This document shows, in pieces, positions 1 through 9,138 of a DNA stretch of 64,000 nucleotides (the first letter of the stretch is position 1; every line of letters begins with the position of its first letter). The stretch comes from Proteus vulgaris (GTDB lineage Bacteria > Pseudomonadota > Gammaproteobacteria > Enterobacterales > Enterobacteriaceae), in the NCBI RefSeq assembly GCF_016239305.1, contig NZ_JAEHOQ010000003.1, forward strand, positions 62,001-126,000. Direction: 5' to 3'. The position numbers were made by a program, and so were the translations under genes. The notes beneath the pieces were generated by a model. It was not told the origin of the DNA, ran no database searches, and saw nothing but the letters and a program-made list of their open reading frames with translations.

Positions 1-215
1 ACGTGAACCCAATTAGCAGCCGCCAATATTTCGCCATGAGACATGACATCTGCCACGGTTCCTAATGCAGCAACTAATAAGACGCTGATACCAATGGCAT
101 GAACGCCTGTCACAATAGGACGTGCACCCGCTTTTAATAATGGACTTAGAAACGCCAGTATTGAAAATACCAACGGCGCAAACATTAAAATTGTTAACAT
201 GGTTGTTTGGTTCAT
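1..215 (-). CDS. hyfF: HyfF, hydrogenase-4 antiporter-like membrane subunit (5' part only)
   Basis: The first 71 codons of a gene that continues past the left edge. It starts with ATG at 215, four bases after the hyfE stop, with GGAG directly before the start. The visible N-terminus (MNQTTMLTILMFAPLVFSIL) is hydrophobic with at least two membrane segments, as expected for the NuoM/MrpD-type subunits of the hydrogenase-4 complex. Identity rests mainly on position: E. coli order is hyfABCDEF and the five upstream genes match that order. HyfF would form part of the proton-translocating membrane arm. The alternative, another antiporter-like Nuo subunit, is less likely given the operon. Confidence 0.8.
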   Translation of the reverse strand, partial: MNQTTMLTILMFAPLVFSILAFLSPLLKAGARPIVTGVHAIGISVLLVAALGTVADVMSHGEILAAANWVH

Positions 216-219
216 CTCC

Positions 220-870
220 TCACCCCTTCAGCGCGGTCAGTTGATCCACGTTCAGTGTGTTGAGCGTGCGGTAAATCTTACGAGCCAATACTGCCATCAC
301 AATCACAGCAAAGATGGCGTCAGTGGCGATACCAATTTCGACCAGTTCTGGTGCTCTCCACGCCAATAATGCCAGTGTTAAGTGAGAGCCGTTTTCCATT
401 AAGCAGTAACCAAAAGCTTGTTTTAGGATATTGCGTTGAGTCACGATGCAAAGCAGACCCAGCATAAAGTGTCCTAAAGAAACCGCGAGTGCAGGTTTCA
501 AATCAACAACCATTGGTATTTGAATTGGCTCAACCACAAACCAGCTTAGAATAACGATAACAGCCGCCAGCAACATTAATATTGCGGGGCTAATAACACT
601 GATATTCGCACTAGGATCAGATAACTTACGAAATGCAAATCCTAAAATAAGTGGAACAAGCAGAACTTTAGTAAAGAAGGCGGTAATTGCCCACAGAGTT
701 AGTTGGTGTGCATCTAACGTATTAGCCAAGGTGACAAAAATCATCACCAAGACGAAAGATTGCAATGCATAGAACCAACATGAAGCAATTGGCTTTTTCG
801 CGCCAATTACCAGTAGCGAAGTTATCATCATTAACCCCGCCAAATTGTTTACGATAAGTGCTCCAGTCAT
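220..870 (-). CDS. hyfE: HyfE, hydrogenase-4 membrane subunit
   Basis: A 216-residue, very hydrophobic protein with about six to seven predicted membrane helices across its whole length and almost no soluble part. The length equals that of E. coli HyfE. It belongs to the NuoK-related small membrane subunits of group 4 [NiFe] hydrogenases, sitting between the large antiporter-like subunits. It begins 12 bases after hyfD ends and is followed by hyfF after four bases, so the genes are translated as one polycistron. Formate hydrogenlyase-2 function is inferred from family knowledge, since the catalytic subunits (hyfG, hyfI) lie outside this window. Confidence 0.9.
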   Translation of the reverse strand: MTGALIVNNLAGLMMITSLLVIGAKKPIASCWFYALQSFVLVMIFVTLANTLDAHQLTLWAITAFFTKVLLVPLILGFAFRKLSDPSANISVISPAILMLLAAVIVILSWFVVEPIQIPMVVDLKPALAVSLGHFMLGLLCIVTQRNILKQAFGYCLMENGSHLTLALLAWRAPELVEIGIATDAIFAVIVMAVLARKIYRTLNTLNVDQLTALKG

Positions 871-882
871 GATTTATCTCCC

Positions 883-2334
883 TTATCCTAGCCAAGTGAC
901 TGCGATAACACTGGATGCAAAGGACATAATAATCAGTATTCCAATCACAATTTGCATTGCCATAGGAACAGGTTGTCCTTCCTCAACTTCTTTACTTGGC
1001 TTGCCCGGTACAACACGGCCAAACCAGTAGATAAACCAAGTGAAGCTAGCAACAGACTCAATTAGCACTAGCACCATAATTGGTGTCATCACCCAGAAAA
1101 TACTCGACAATTCAAAACCTGCGGCAAAAATTGGGAATTTACTAAAGAAGCCATTAAGTGGTGGAACCCCTGCAATTGCCAACGCAGCAACACAAAAACC
1201 CACACCCAATAATGGATATTTATTAATTAGCCCTTTTAAGCGAGGCAACATGCGAGTACCGCAGCTATAACTCAATGCACCGGCAACTAAGAAGAACAAG
1301 CTTTTGGCAAAGGCGTGGTTAAAGATATAAGCTATACCGCCTTCAAACGCTTCGCGCGGTCCAAAGATAGAGATAGATAATGCGAGGAAGATATAAGAGA
1401 GCTGAGTAATCGTTGACCATGCTAATAAGCGTTTCATATCTTTTTGTGGCAGATACATCATAAAGCCATAAATCAGTGTGATTACTGCCATGGTAATACC
1501 TACCCATCCAATAAGATGAGGAACATCACCATCTGCCGACATAATCGCACGAGCAAAGATATAAACACCGACTTTTACCATTGATGCTGCGTGTAAGTAA
1601 GCACTTACAGGAGTTGGTGCTTCCATCGCATCAGGTAACCAAGCTTGTAGTGGTAGTTGAGCTGACTTACCCCAAGCTGCAAAGAGGATACCGCCAAACA
1701 CAATCAGTTTGGTTGGTTCGTCTAAAGTTGCAATTGCGGTTAACTCAAATGTTCCTGTACTGACAAACAAGGTTGCTGCTGCGAGATAAAGACCAATTGA
1801 AGCAACGTGAGTGATCAATAAGGCTTTCATTGCTGAACGGAGTGATTTCTCAGATTGGTAGTAACCGATTAACCCCCAAGAACAGCCCCCTGTGATTTCG
1901 AAAAACAGGAGTTGACCTAAAATAGTTGATGAAAGCACTAAGCCTGCCATCGCCCCAATAAAGATCAATAAGAAAGCATAATAGCGACGAGTTCCTTCAT
2001 GAGGATGCTCACGGTTGCCATTAGTCAGATAACCTGTGGAGTATAAACTCACCAGTAATCCTAAGAACACAACAGCGAAAGCAATCAAGGTACTCACACG
2101 GTCAATGGTAAAACCAAAGAGCGCGATATCACCATATTGTACTAGCGTAATTGTAGTATCGACTTTACCTTCAGCGAGGAACTGCCAACCTAAAGCAACC
2201 GTTCCTAACGTGGCTAATAAAGCGAACAGTGTACATAACCACTTCGCCATCCGATTTGGCATTAAGGACGTAATCAACGCCCCTGCAAATGGGATGAGTA
2301 AGGTCGCAAGAGCTATATTTTCCATTGTAATCAT
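883..2334 (-). CDS. hyfD: HyfD, hydrogenase-4 antiporter-like subunit
   Basis: 483 residues with some 14 hydrophobic helices. The proton-antiporter core (Proton_antipo_M, the NuoL/M/N family) is seen around residues 120-410, with the conserved run LPLQAWLPDAMEAPTPVSAY and following lysine/histidine positions (YLHAASMVKVGVY). It is predicted to pump protons or sodium ions in the membrane arm of hydrogenase-4. E. coli HyfD is 479 residues. It follows hyfC with a 6-base gap. HyfB, HyfD and HyfF are the three antiporter-like subunits that distinguish hydrogenase-4 from hydrogenase-3. Confidence 0.92.
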   Translation of the reverse strand: MITMENIALATLLIPFAGALITSLMPNRMAKWLCTLFALLATLGTVALGWQFLAEGKVDTTITLVQYGDIALFGFTIDRVSTLIAFAVVFLGLLVSLYSTGYLTNGNREHPHEGTRRYYAFLLIFIGAMAGLVLSSTILGQLLFFEITGGCSWGLIGYYQSEKSLRSAMKALLITHVASIGLYLAAATLFVSTGTFELTAIATLDEPTKLIVFGGILFAAWGKSAQLPLQAWLPDAMEAPTPVSAYLHAASMVKVGVYIFARAIMSADGDVPHLIGWVGITMAVITLIYGFMMYLPQKDMKRLLAWSTITQLSYIFLALSISIFGPREAFEGGIAYIFNHAFAKSLFFLVAGALSYSCGTRMLPRLKGLINKYPLLGVGFCVAALAIAGVPPLNGFFSKFPIFAAGFELSSIFWVMTPIMVLVLIESVASFTWFIYWFGRVVPGKPSKEVEEGQPVPMAMQIVIGILIIMSFASSVIAVTWLG

Positions 2335-2340
2335 CGCTCC

Positions 2341-3291
2341 TTATAGACCGGTTAAATAGAAAACAAGAGCCAGTGCCGCAACACCGAATCCTAACCATGT
2401 CACATGGTGAGTCAGCAAGAAGCGACCACGCGCTAAACTGTTTTCAACCAATGACGCTAATACAAACACCACTAACAATTTCACTGCCATTAAAACCAAC
2501 GCAATGATCAATGCAATAAAAGTGAATTCTGTTGCTTTACCGAAAGGAATAAAGATAGCTAAGAACAGTTCAGCCACCACGACTTGTTTTAAGCCAAGGC
2601 CGAGTTTCACCATGGCAAAACCAGAGCCTGAATACTCAGTTAATGGTCCTTCTTGTAACTCTTGTTCCGCTTCAGCAACGTCAAATGGCATTTTGCCCAT
2701 TTCGATAAATGCTGCAAAAGCACAAGCTAATAAGGCTAACAGTGTGGCAGTAGGTGATACCCAACCTTGAGCCAGTGTTGCACTTATGGTGCCAACGTTG
2801 GTTGAACCCACAATTAAAGCCACCACAATCAGCGACAACACTAAAATTGGCTCAACTAACACACCCAGTGTTAATTCACGGCTAGCACCAATACCAGCAA
2901 ATGGACTTCCTGAATCCAGACCAGATAAAGAGAAGAAGAAACGATAAAGTGCAAACAGATAAATCAGTGCAATAAGATCGGCCGCCCCCGCAAACAGTGA
3001 CGTTGCAGTAAAGACAGGCAGAGCCATAGCAACCACTAACATACTTCCAAGTAATACATACGGCATCACTTGGAAGATCACACCAGATTGCTCTGGCGCT
3101 ACTGATTGACGTTTAAATAACTTAAAGATATCTCGATAATCTTGCAAAATTCCGGGGCCTCGACGTGAATGCATCTTGGCGCGAATTGTGCGCGAAATAC
3201 CTGTACATAATGGGGTTATCGCGAGCAAAAAGAGTGCTTGAATGAGTGCGAATATTCCCATCATTAACGTAGGTGCTTCTTGGAAAGTCAT
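2341..3291 (-). CDS. hyfC: HyfC, hydrogenase-4 NuoH-like subunit
   Basis: 316 residues, the NuoH/HycD family of membrane proteins that connect the hydrophilic hydrogenase module to the proton channel. Visible family features are the charged loop RAKMHSRRGPGILQDYRDIF near the N-terminus (residues about 37-57) and the acidic EAEQELQEGPLTEYSG segment around residue 208, both diagnostic of NuoH-type subunits. About eight membrane helices. It lies between hyfB (12-base gap) and hyfD (6-base gap) in the operon. Confidence 0.93.
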   Translation of the reverse strand: MTFQEAPTLMMGIFALIQALFLLAITPLCTGISRTIRAKMHSRRGPGILQDYRDIFKLFKRQSVAPEQSGVIFQVMPYVLLGSMLVVAMALPVFTATSLFAGAADLIALIYLFALYRFFFSLSGLDSGSPFAGIGASRELTLGVLVEPILVLSLIVVALIVGSTNVGTISATLAQGWVSPTATLLALLACAFAAFIEMGKMPFDVAEAEQELQEGPLTEYSGSGFAMVKLGLGLKQVVVAELFLAIFIPFGKATEFTFIALIIALVLMAVKLLVVFVLASLVENSLARGRFLLTHHVTWLGFGVAALALVFYLTGL

Positions 3292-3303
3292 AAGTCCCTC
3301 TCC

Positions 3304-5319
3304 TTACGCTGCGATGACTAAAAGCAAGATGACCAGCGCTGCGACAACGTAGAGACAATAAAGTCTGAAATCCCCGCCTTGTAGGCATTGGATACGTTTT
3401 GCAAAGCGTTGGATACCACGAACCAGAGGATAAATAATGCGTTCATCCCAGAATGGTTCAACCTTTTCAGCACCGAGCTGTGTTTTATTAAAACCACGAG
3501 ACAGCAATGGAGATGGATCAAGTTGTTTACGCATACGATAAAGCGGTGCAAACATGCTACGTAATGCTTGAGTAAAACCACCTGCTGACACTGCCATATC
3601 TTTTTCCCATACATAACCACACGCCCAAGGATCACCTTTACGACGAGACGCAGGTTGATTGCCTTTTAGGCCGAGATAAATCAGGAATGGAATAAGTGGT
3701 AAGGCAATTAATAAAACAAATGTTAATGCTGGAGAGAACATTGCTTGTGATGCGGTATCAGGAACAAGCATTGTGCCTTGAGTCACGGTTAATGCACTGG
3801 TTTCGCTAAGTGACATTGCAATGTTTGCAATAATTGGCGCAACAAAAGCAGCCCCCACACCTAACACAACACAGAAAAGTGCTAATAAACCCATTGCAAT
3901 CGTCATTGGTAAAGGCACTTCTTTCGCTTTTGTTGCTTGCTCGCTACGCGGGCCACCACAGAAGCTAACACCATAGACTTTAACGAAACACATTGCCGCT
4001 AATGCCCCTGTAATTGCCAACATAATAATGGCAATTGGACCACTTAAGCGCATCACAAAGTTACCTTCGTAACTCATCGAGAAGAGAGACTGATAGGTAT
4101 ACCACTCACTAACAAAACCATTTAATGGTGGTAGTGCTGAAATCGCCATACAACCAATTAAGAAGGCTGTTGCGGTATAAGGCATTAGTTTTGCTAAGCC
4201 CCCCATCTTATCCATATCACGAGTGTGAATTTGGTTAATAATGGCACCCGCACCAAGGAATAATAATCCTTTGAACACAGCATGGTTTAATAAGTGATAT
4301 AAAGCACCTAACAGGCCAAGTGCAGCTATAACAGGATGATCGGTTGCCATTCCTACCATGCCAACACCCACACCCATTAAAATGATGCCGATATTTTCAA
4401 CGGTGTGCCATGCGAGTAAGCGTTTTAAATCATGCTCTGCTAAGGCGTACATAACACCTAATACAGAAGAAACTGCACCAAACCCAAGAACAACAATACC
4501 CCACCACATTTCTGTGGCCCCTAATAAATCGATACCGACTTTGATTATCCCAAAGATACCAATTTTAACCATTACACCTGACATTAATGCCGATGCGTGT
4601 GAAGGTGCTGCGGGGTGAGCTTTTGGTAACCAACTGTGTAATGGCAACATACCGGCTTTGGCACCAAAACCAAAGAAACCCAGTAAAAACACCACAGAGG
4701 CCATTGCAGGAGAAAGAGAAAGTTGACGGAATGAATCAAAATCAAGGCTACCACTTTCACGCCACATCAAGAAGAAGGCAATCATGATTAACACGGAGCC
4801 TGCGTGAGCGATAAAAAAGTAGAGCAAACCAGCGTGAATAGATTCATCATCTTGATCAGCAATAACTAAGAACCAAGAGGCCAGTGACATCATTTCGAAC
4901 AGGATAATAAAGTAGAACGCATTATCCATCACGACTAAACCTACCATGGAAGCAATAAACAGATTCATAAAGAATCCCATGCTCCATGCGCCACGCCCTT
5001 TATATTCTTGCACATAAGCAAGAGAATAAAGCGCACACACGCTAACCAGTAATGAAATGACGAACACCATAAAGGCGCCTAACATATCCATACGTACCAC
5101 GAAGGCTGAAAATTCAAATGGGCCTGCCGCGGTAAAAGTGGCGATTTCACCACCGAAAATAACTGGTAATGCACTTAAAACACCCAATACACCACCGATG
5201 ATTGCGCTGATCCCCGAAATAAGGATTGCCAACCCTTCCTGTTTCTTTAAAAACAGTGCAATAACGCCACCAACAACATACAGGATGACTGACCACAGCA
5301 GTAACTGAAGAGGTTCCAT
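3304..5319 (-). CDS. hyfB: HyfB, hydrogenase-4 large antiporter-like subunit
   Basis: 671 residues, essentially the same length as E. coli HyfB (672). The central NuoL/M-type antiporter core contains the motif LPLHSWLPKAHPAAPSHASA with the following MVKIGIFGIIKV helix. The C-terminal part (after residue about 550) has a soluble loop (RRKGDPWACGYVW) and a final membrane anchor, as in HycC/HyfB. It should take part in proton pumping by the hydrogenase-4 complex. Its start lies one base after the hyfA stop, so translation is coupled. Confidence 0.93.
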   Translation of the reverse strand: MEPLQLLLWSVILYVVGGVIALFLKKQEGLAILISGISAIIGGVLGVLSALPVIFGGEIATFTAAGPFEFSAFVVRMDMLGAFMVFVISLLVSVCALYSLAYVQEYKGRGAWSMGFFMNLFIASMVGLVVMDNAFYFIILFEMMSLASWFLVIADQDDESIHAGLLYFFIAHAGSVLIMIAFFLMWRESGSLDFDSFRQLSLSPAMASVVFLLGFFGFGAKAGMLPLHSWLPKAHPAAPSHASALMSGVMVKIGIFGIIKVGIDLLGATEMWWGIVVLGFGAVSSVLGVMYALAEHDLKRLLAWHTVENIGIILMGVGVGMVGMATDHPVIAALGLLGALYHLLNHAVFKGLLFLGAGAIINQIHTRDMDKMGGLAKLMPYTATAFLIGCMAISALPPLNGFVSEWYTYQSLFSMSYEGNFVMRLSGPIAIIMLAITGALAAMCFVKVYGVSFCGGPRSEQATKAKEVPLPMTIAMGLLALFCVVLGVGAAFVAPIIANIAMSLSETSALTVTQGTMLVPDTASQAMFSPALTFVLLIALPLIPFLIYLGLKGNQPASRRKGDPWACGYVWEKDMAVSAGGFTQALRSMFAPLYRMRKQLDPSPLLSRGFNKTQLGAEKVEPFWDERIIYPLVRGIQRFAKRIQCLQGGDFRLYCLYVVAALVILLLVIAA

Positions 5320-5320
5320 A

Positions 5321-5941
5321 TTACTTCCGCTCCTGTGTCAAAGTAGATAAATCGTCAAGACTCGTAATAGGTTCCATCACAGAATCTAAGCGACGCGTTT
5401 TCATTTGCTCTTCAAGTTTGTCCTCTTCAACTAGATGCAGCGCATCTGTCGGACACACCTTGACACAAGCAGGGCCTTCATCAGAGAAAGCGCACAAATC
5501 ACATTTCACTGCAATTGCGCGAATACCCACATTCCATGCAAGAAATGGGTTGGTTGTTGGAAGACTTGCCGGCACATCAGCCAACATCTCTTCAGGAACA
5601 AAATGTTCAAAGACAGCCGGTAAGTTAACGGGTTTGCTACCTGATGGTGTAATTGCCCCAAAGGGACAAACCAGACCACATAACTTACAGCCAATACACA
5701 GGCTCTCATTAAGAAAAATCATATTATCTTCATGAGTAATGGCATTGACTGGGCACACGCGAGCACAAGGAGCATCCTCACAGTGCCGACAAAGCATCGG
5801 GGCTGTCTGATCCTCCACTTTTACCACTGTAAGACGCGGATGCGCCTGTAATCCCACAGCTTGGTGAACTTCCGAACAAGCTGCCATACAGGTATTACAC
5901 CCTATGCATCGTTGTGGCTCTGCAATTACAAAGCGATTCAT
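5321..5941 (-). CDS. hyfA: HyfA, hydrogenase-4 polyferredoxin subunit
   Basis: 206 residues with four 4Fe-4S binding motifs: CIGCNTCMAAC near residue 12, CRHCEDAPCARVCP, CIGCKLCGLVCP and CDLCAFSDEGPACVKVCP. It relays electrons from the formate dehydrogenase side to the hydrogenase module. The start MNRFVIAEP at 5941 is preferred over an ATG at 5950 because the GGAGG ribosome-binding sequence abuts the first ATG but lies nine bases before the second, and E. coli HyfA also begins MNRFVVAEP. It is the first gene of the operon and is preceded by a sigma-54 type promoter. Confidence 0.93.
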   Translation of the reverse strand: MNRFVIAEPQRCIGCNTCMAACSEVHQAVGLQAHPRLTVVKVEDQTAPMLCRHCEDAPCARVCPVNAITHEDNMIFLNESLCIGCKLCGLVCPFGAITPSGSKPVNLPAVFEHFVPEEMLADVPASLPTTNPFLAWNVGIRAIAVKCDLCAFSDEGPACVKVCPTDALHLVEEDKLEEQMKTRRLDSVMEPITSLDDLSTLTQERK

Positions 5942-6003
5942 TCGCCACATCCTCCGAGAAAAACGTTTAACAGCATTACTGTCGTCAATTTTTCTTTAGA
6001 TAA

Positions 6004-6019
6004 AGCATATTTCATGCCA
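6004..6019 (-). promoter_or_regulatory. Sigma-54 (-24/-12) promoter of the hyf operon
   Basis: On the minus strand the sequence reads TTGGCATGAAATATGCTT. The invariant GG (-24) and GC (-12) are exactly ten bases apart, giving TGGCAT-N5-ATGCT against the consensus TGGCAC-N5-TTGCW. Transcription would start near 5993, leaving a leader of about 50 bases to hyfA. This agrees with the known sigma-54 and FhlA/HyfR control of formate hydrogenlyase operons. The spacer 5942-6263 holds nothing else I can name apart from the terminator at 6184-6220. Confidence 0.7.
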
Positions 6020-6183
6020 AGAGAGGATTTATTTTATTTTCATTTAAAATCAATGCGTTAAAAAACAAAAAGAAAACAAAAAATGACGTGTCGACAATTA
6101 TGACGTTGACAATAGGTGATGGGTGATAAACAACAATTTCGTCGTCACTATGATTAGGTGCCAAACAATGGTGGAGGACAAAG

Positions 6184-6220
6184 AAAAAAATAGCTGAATT
6201 ATCTTTAGATAACTCAGCTA
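6184..6220 (-). terminator. Intrinsic terminator after the pirin gene
   Basis: A 13-bp stem with one G-T pair (arms 6191-6203 and 6208-6220, loop TTTA), followed on the minus strand by seven T residues. It lies about 45 bases downstream of the pirin stop. Confidence 0.8.
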
Positions 6221-6263
6221 AGTTTAAACATGTAATATTAATACTTACGTTTGTAACATAAAA

Positions 6264-7160
6264 TTAAGGCATTAAAGGCGATACCAGTGGTGTTCTTTCA
6301 TCATTAACCACTTTACCAAAACGCTCACTGCCTGCATTCCAATCGGTGATTGCTTGTTGAATTTCTTCTTTGCTACGACCAATAAAATTCCACCACATCA
6401 AAATTTTTTCATTTAAAGGTTCGCCACCTAAAAAGAGGATTTGGGTATTATCACTAAGTTCAATCGTTAATGACTCAGAGTTTTGTATCCCAATATAAGC
6501 AAGTTCATTCGCAACAAAGGTTTCCCCTTCTATTGTCATATCTCCTGTTAAGACAAAAAGCCCATATTCATATTTAGGATTTAATGACAAAGGAATGTGA
6601 GTGGCATGTTTTGCTATAATATCCATGCCAACCATGGGTAATAAACATAATACGGGAGAGTTATGGCTTTGATAATCACCGATTAATAACGTGAAGTCAG
6701 CGCCATTGGCTTGCCATTTAGGCAGATCAGGATAGTGATCAAAGCGCGGTGGCATATTTCTTTTATCGCTTGGTAGCACTATCCATAATTGTGCCAGATG
6801 GACTTCTTTTTTATCACCGTGACTATCTTCTGAATGGCTAATGCCGTGACCTGCTGTCATTAAATTAACTTGTTGAGGCCGAATAACTTGCTGAAAACCT
6901 AGGCTATCACGATGTAAAATTTCCCCTTCTAACATCCAAGTAAAGGTTTGCAAGCCAATATGAGGATGTGGCGAAATGGCTAATTTATCGACAGTATCAT
7001 TAAAAACGGTGGGGCCTAAATGATCAAGAAAACACCAAGGACCAACTAAGCGTTGTTTTTTATCAGGTAAAGCACGATAAGTTTCAATCCCTCCAACATC
7101 ACGAGTTTTAGAGGTAATACGTAATGGGGCATTTACTGCATCAGAGTGTTGATGTTCCAT
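6264..7160 (-). CDS. Pirin family protein
   Basis: 298 residues, a bicupin of the pirin family. The N-terminal cupin holds the metal-binding set H65, H67, H109 and E111 (PHPHIGLQTF and GHGISHSED). Bacterial pirins are mostly iron-binding; some (E. coli YhhW, about 231 residues) show quercetinase activity, and others modulate metabolic enzymes. The C-terminal cupin (about 170-280) includes FLGGEPLNEKILMWWNFIGR, a typical pirin C-domain motif. It is a single-gene unit with its own terminator. The physiological substrate cannot be told from the sequence. Confidence 0.88.
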   Translation of the reverse strand: MEHQHSDAVNAPLRITSKTRDVGGIETYRALPDKKQRLVGPWCFLDHLGPTVFNDTVDKLAISPHPHIGLQTFTWMLEGEILHRDSLGFQQVIRPQQVNLMTAGHGISHSEDSHGDKKEVHLAQLWIVLPSDKRNMPPRFDHYPDLPKWQANGADFTLLIGDYQSHNSPVLCLLPMVGMDIIAKHATHIPLSLNPKYEYGLFVLTGDMTIEGETFVANELAYIGIQNSESLTIELSDNTQILFLGGEPLNEKILMWWNFIGRSKEEIQQAITDWNAGSERFGKVVNDERTPLVSPLMP

Positions 7161-7267
7161 TATTCACCTACTTTTAATTTATTTTTAAGTCATAAGAATG
7201 CTTTATTTATTATCTAGTATAGATACTAAACCCTTATCAATTTAATAAGCAAAACATATCACTTAAG

Positions 7268-7298
7268 TAAAAAAATAAGCCTGAAAATTCAGGCTTAT
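7268..7298 (-). terminator. Intrinsic terminator after the RpiB-like gene
   Basis: A perfect 10-bp stem ATAAGCCTGA/TCAGGCTTAT (7275-7284 and 7289-7298, loop AAAT on the plus strand), followed on the minus strand by a run of seven T. It ends the 7321-7797 gene. Confidence 0.85.
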
Positions 7299-7320
7299 GA
7301 AAGTAAATAATAAAAATGAG

Positions 7321-7797
7321 TTAAATTTTATAAATTTTCTTTTCTATTTGTTTCATTGAATTTAAGCCTGATTGTAAATCTTCCGGTGTGGCTTGTGTAA
7401 ACCCTTCTGTAAAGGTTGCTGATAAATAGGCATCAACCATCATTTTAGCTTTAAAAGGTGTTATTAATAAGCCTCCCATAGCCATCATATTACAGTTATT
7501 TATTATCTTACAAAAACGGGCTGTAGTGACACTTTCACACACACCACAATAAACATTTTTATGTTTATTCGCACTAATACTCACGCCCATTCCTGTACCA
7601 CAGAAAACAAAACCTATATATTCAGGGTGTTCAGAAATAATCGAACCAACTTTATCACCTACATCACAATAGCCAATAGGGCCTGATTCTGTGAGATCTT
7701 TTATTGTGTAATTTTTTCCTAACAAATACGATTTAATCGTATTTTTAAGTTCAAACCCTGAAGGATCAGCACCCATAATAATCGTTCTATTTTCCAT
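7321..7797 (-). CDS. RpiB/LacA/LacB family sugar-phosphate isomerase
   Basis: 158 residues with the Rossmann-like fold of RpiB. It carries the catalytic Cys66 in the motif FVFCGTGMGVSISANK and the following C-x-E segment (VYCGVCESVTTARF). Members isomerise aldose and ketose phosphates such as ribose-5-P/ribulose-5-P, allose-6-P, galactose-6-P or tetrulose-4-P. The gene stands alone with no kinase, aldolase or transporter beside it, so the sugar cannot be inferred. The C-terminal NNCNMMAMGG matches the family. A GGAGG-like site (AGGAGG on the minus strand) precedes the start at 7797. Confidence 0.85.
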   Translation of the reverse strand: MENRTIIMGADPSGFELKNTIKSYLLGKNYTIKDLTESGPIGYCDVGDKVGSIISEHPEYIGFVFCGTGMGVSISANKHKNVYCGVCESVTTARFCKIINNCNMMAMGGLLITPFKAKMMVDAYLSATFTEGFTQATPEDLQSGLNSMKQIEKKIYKI

Positions 7798-8443
7798 ATA
7801 GCCTCCTAAATTAAGCCAAGCACTATTGGTAAATATAAACCATTGATAATATTTAAATTTAAAACAAACCTAAAGATTATTATTTATATTTAACCTAAAT
7901 AAAGTATAGATTAAAATTCTATTATCTGTGCTTCAGCGTCAGGAATTTACAAAAAAAGAAGAAATAAAGAAATGGAAACTTATTTCATAAATAAGGTAAT
8001 TAACCTAGAAAACAAGCTAATTTTATTATGCTATAAATTGAAGTGACAAAAAAATAAAAGAGATATATCAAAGTAAGTGTCTATATTGAAAGGGTTTCCC
8101 TAGTACAACTAAAATATAAAATAAAGATCAATAATATTACAGGATTAATGTTTTTATCTATACTCTTCAATATCTCTTAAAGGAAAGTCAAAAAACTTAA
8201 AATAAATATTGCTGTGGATTATCTTTACCAAAACAACCTACACATTCATTCTAAGAAAATGGTTATTTTTTACCAATTCCAATATTGAATAGCGCATTCA
8301 GTTTTGGCATTTTAAATATAATGAGGGATAAATAAATTAGGAACAAAATAATAACATAAAAAATTAAATAATGCAGTAATACAAATTAATCAGTTTTTTA
8401 GAAAGAAAATAGTATAATTTATTCAATTTTTATAAATTAAAAT
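7798..8443. other. AT-rich intergenic region without a gene
   Basis: About 650 bases of strongly AT-rich sequence between the RpiB-like gene and the efp terminator. I see no open reading frame with a ribosome-binding site, no hairpin with a T-run and no repeat. It contains one isolated CAATATTGAA at 8280-8289 with no partner half-site, probably chance. Confidence 0.6.
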
Positions 8444-8480
8444 AAAAAAATACCGCAGATAGTTAACATTATCTGCGGTA
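8444..8480 (-). terminator. Intrinsic terminator of efp
   Basis: Perfect 10-bp stem TACCGCAGAT/ATCTGCGGTA (8451-8460 and 8471-8480), followed on the minus strand by TTTTTTTATT. It is located about 50 bases past the efp stop. Confidence 0.88.
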
Positions 8481-8527
8481 ATTAATTATTGTACTTAACG
8501 TTGCACTCAGTAAAATAATCTACGCGA

Positions 8528-9094
8528 TTATTTTACGCGTGATACGTATTCGCCTGAACGAGTATCAACTTTAATGACTTCGCCGATTTGTACAAACAGT
8601 GGTACTTTAACTACTGCACCAGTGCTTAATGTTGCCGGTTTACCACCTGTACCTGCGGTGTCACCTTTCAGGCCTGGATCAGTATCAACGATTTCTAATT
8701 CAACAAAGTTTGGTGGAATAACAGCGATAGGACGATTATCCCACAGTGTTACGATACACTCAGCTTGATCGATCAACCATTTAGCGTTATCGCCAACAGC
8801 TTTTTCGTCTGCTGCTAATTGTTCGAAAGTTTCGTTGTTCATGAAATGCCAGAACTCACCGTCGTTGTACAGGTAAGTTAAGTTGATATCCATGACATCA
8901 GCACCTTCTGCCGAATCAGTAGATTTAAATGTTTTTTCCAGTAATTTGTTAGAGATCAGTTTACGCAGACGCACACGAGCAAATGCCTGACCTTTACCTG
9001 GTTTAACAAATTCACATTCAGTAATGACGGCTGGCTCGCCATCTAACATGATTTTAAGACCTGAACGAAAATCGTTGGTATTATAAGAAGCCAT
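8528..9094 (-). CDS. efp: Translation elongation factor P
   Basis: 188 residues, the normal length for EF-P (three beta-barrel domains). It relieves ribosome stalling at polyproline stretches by binding between the P and E sites. The modified lysine is present as Lys34 in the loop KPGKGQAF. The gene is divergent from epmB, whose product makes the beta-lysine used to modify this residue, as in E. coli. The 44-base spacer 9095-9138 must hold both start regions; AGAGGAT precedes the efp ATG. Confidence 0.98.
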   Translation of the reverse strand: MASYNTNDFRSGLKIMLDGEPAVITECEFVKPGKGQAFARVRLRKLISNKLLEKTFKSTDSAEGADVMDINLTYLYNDGEFWHFMNNETFEQLAADEKAVGDNAKWLIDQAECIVTLWDNRPIAVIPPNFVELEIVDTDPGLKGDTAGTGGKPATLSTGAVVKVPLFVQIGEVIKVDTRSGEYVSRVK

Positions 9095-9138
9095 GAATAT
9101 CCTCTAACTTTTTTAATTTAAAATGGCATAGCCAAAAA

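Noticed and set aside
6089..6111. TGTCGACA...TTGACA as an FhlA/HyfR activator site for hyf
   Set aside because: It has partial similarity to the remembered FhlA consensus and a plausible distance from the sigma-54 promoter, but the half-sites and spacing do not fit well enough to call.
8280..8289. CaiF-like half-site CAATATTGAA far from the cai region
   Set aside because: No partner at the 13-bp spacing; a 10-bp AT-rich match is expected by chance in such DNA.
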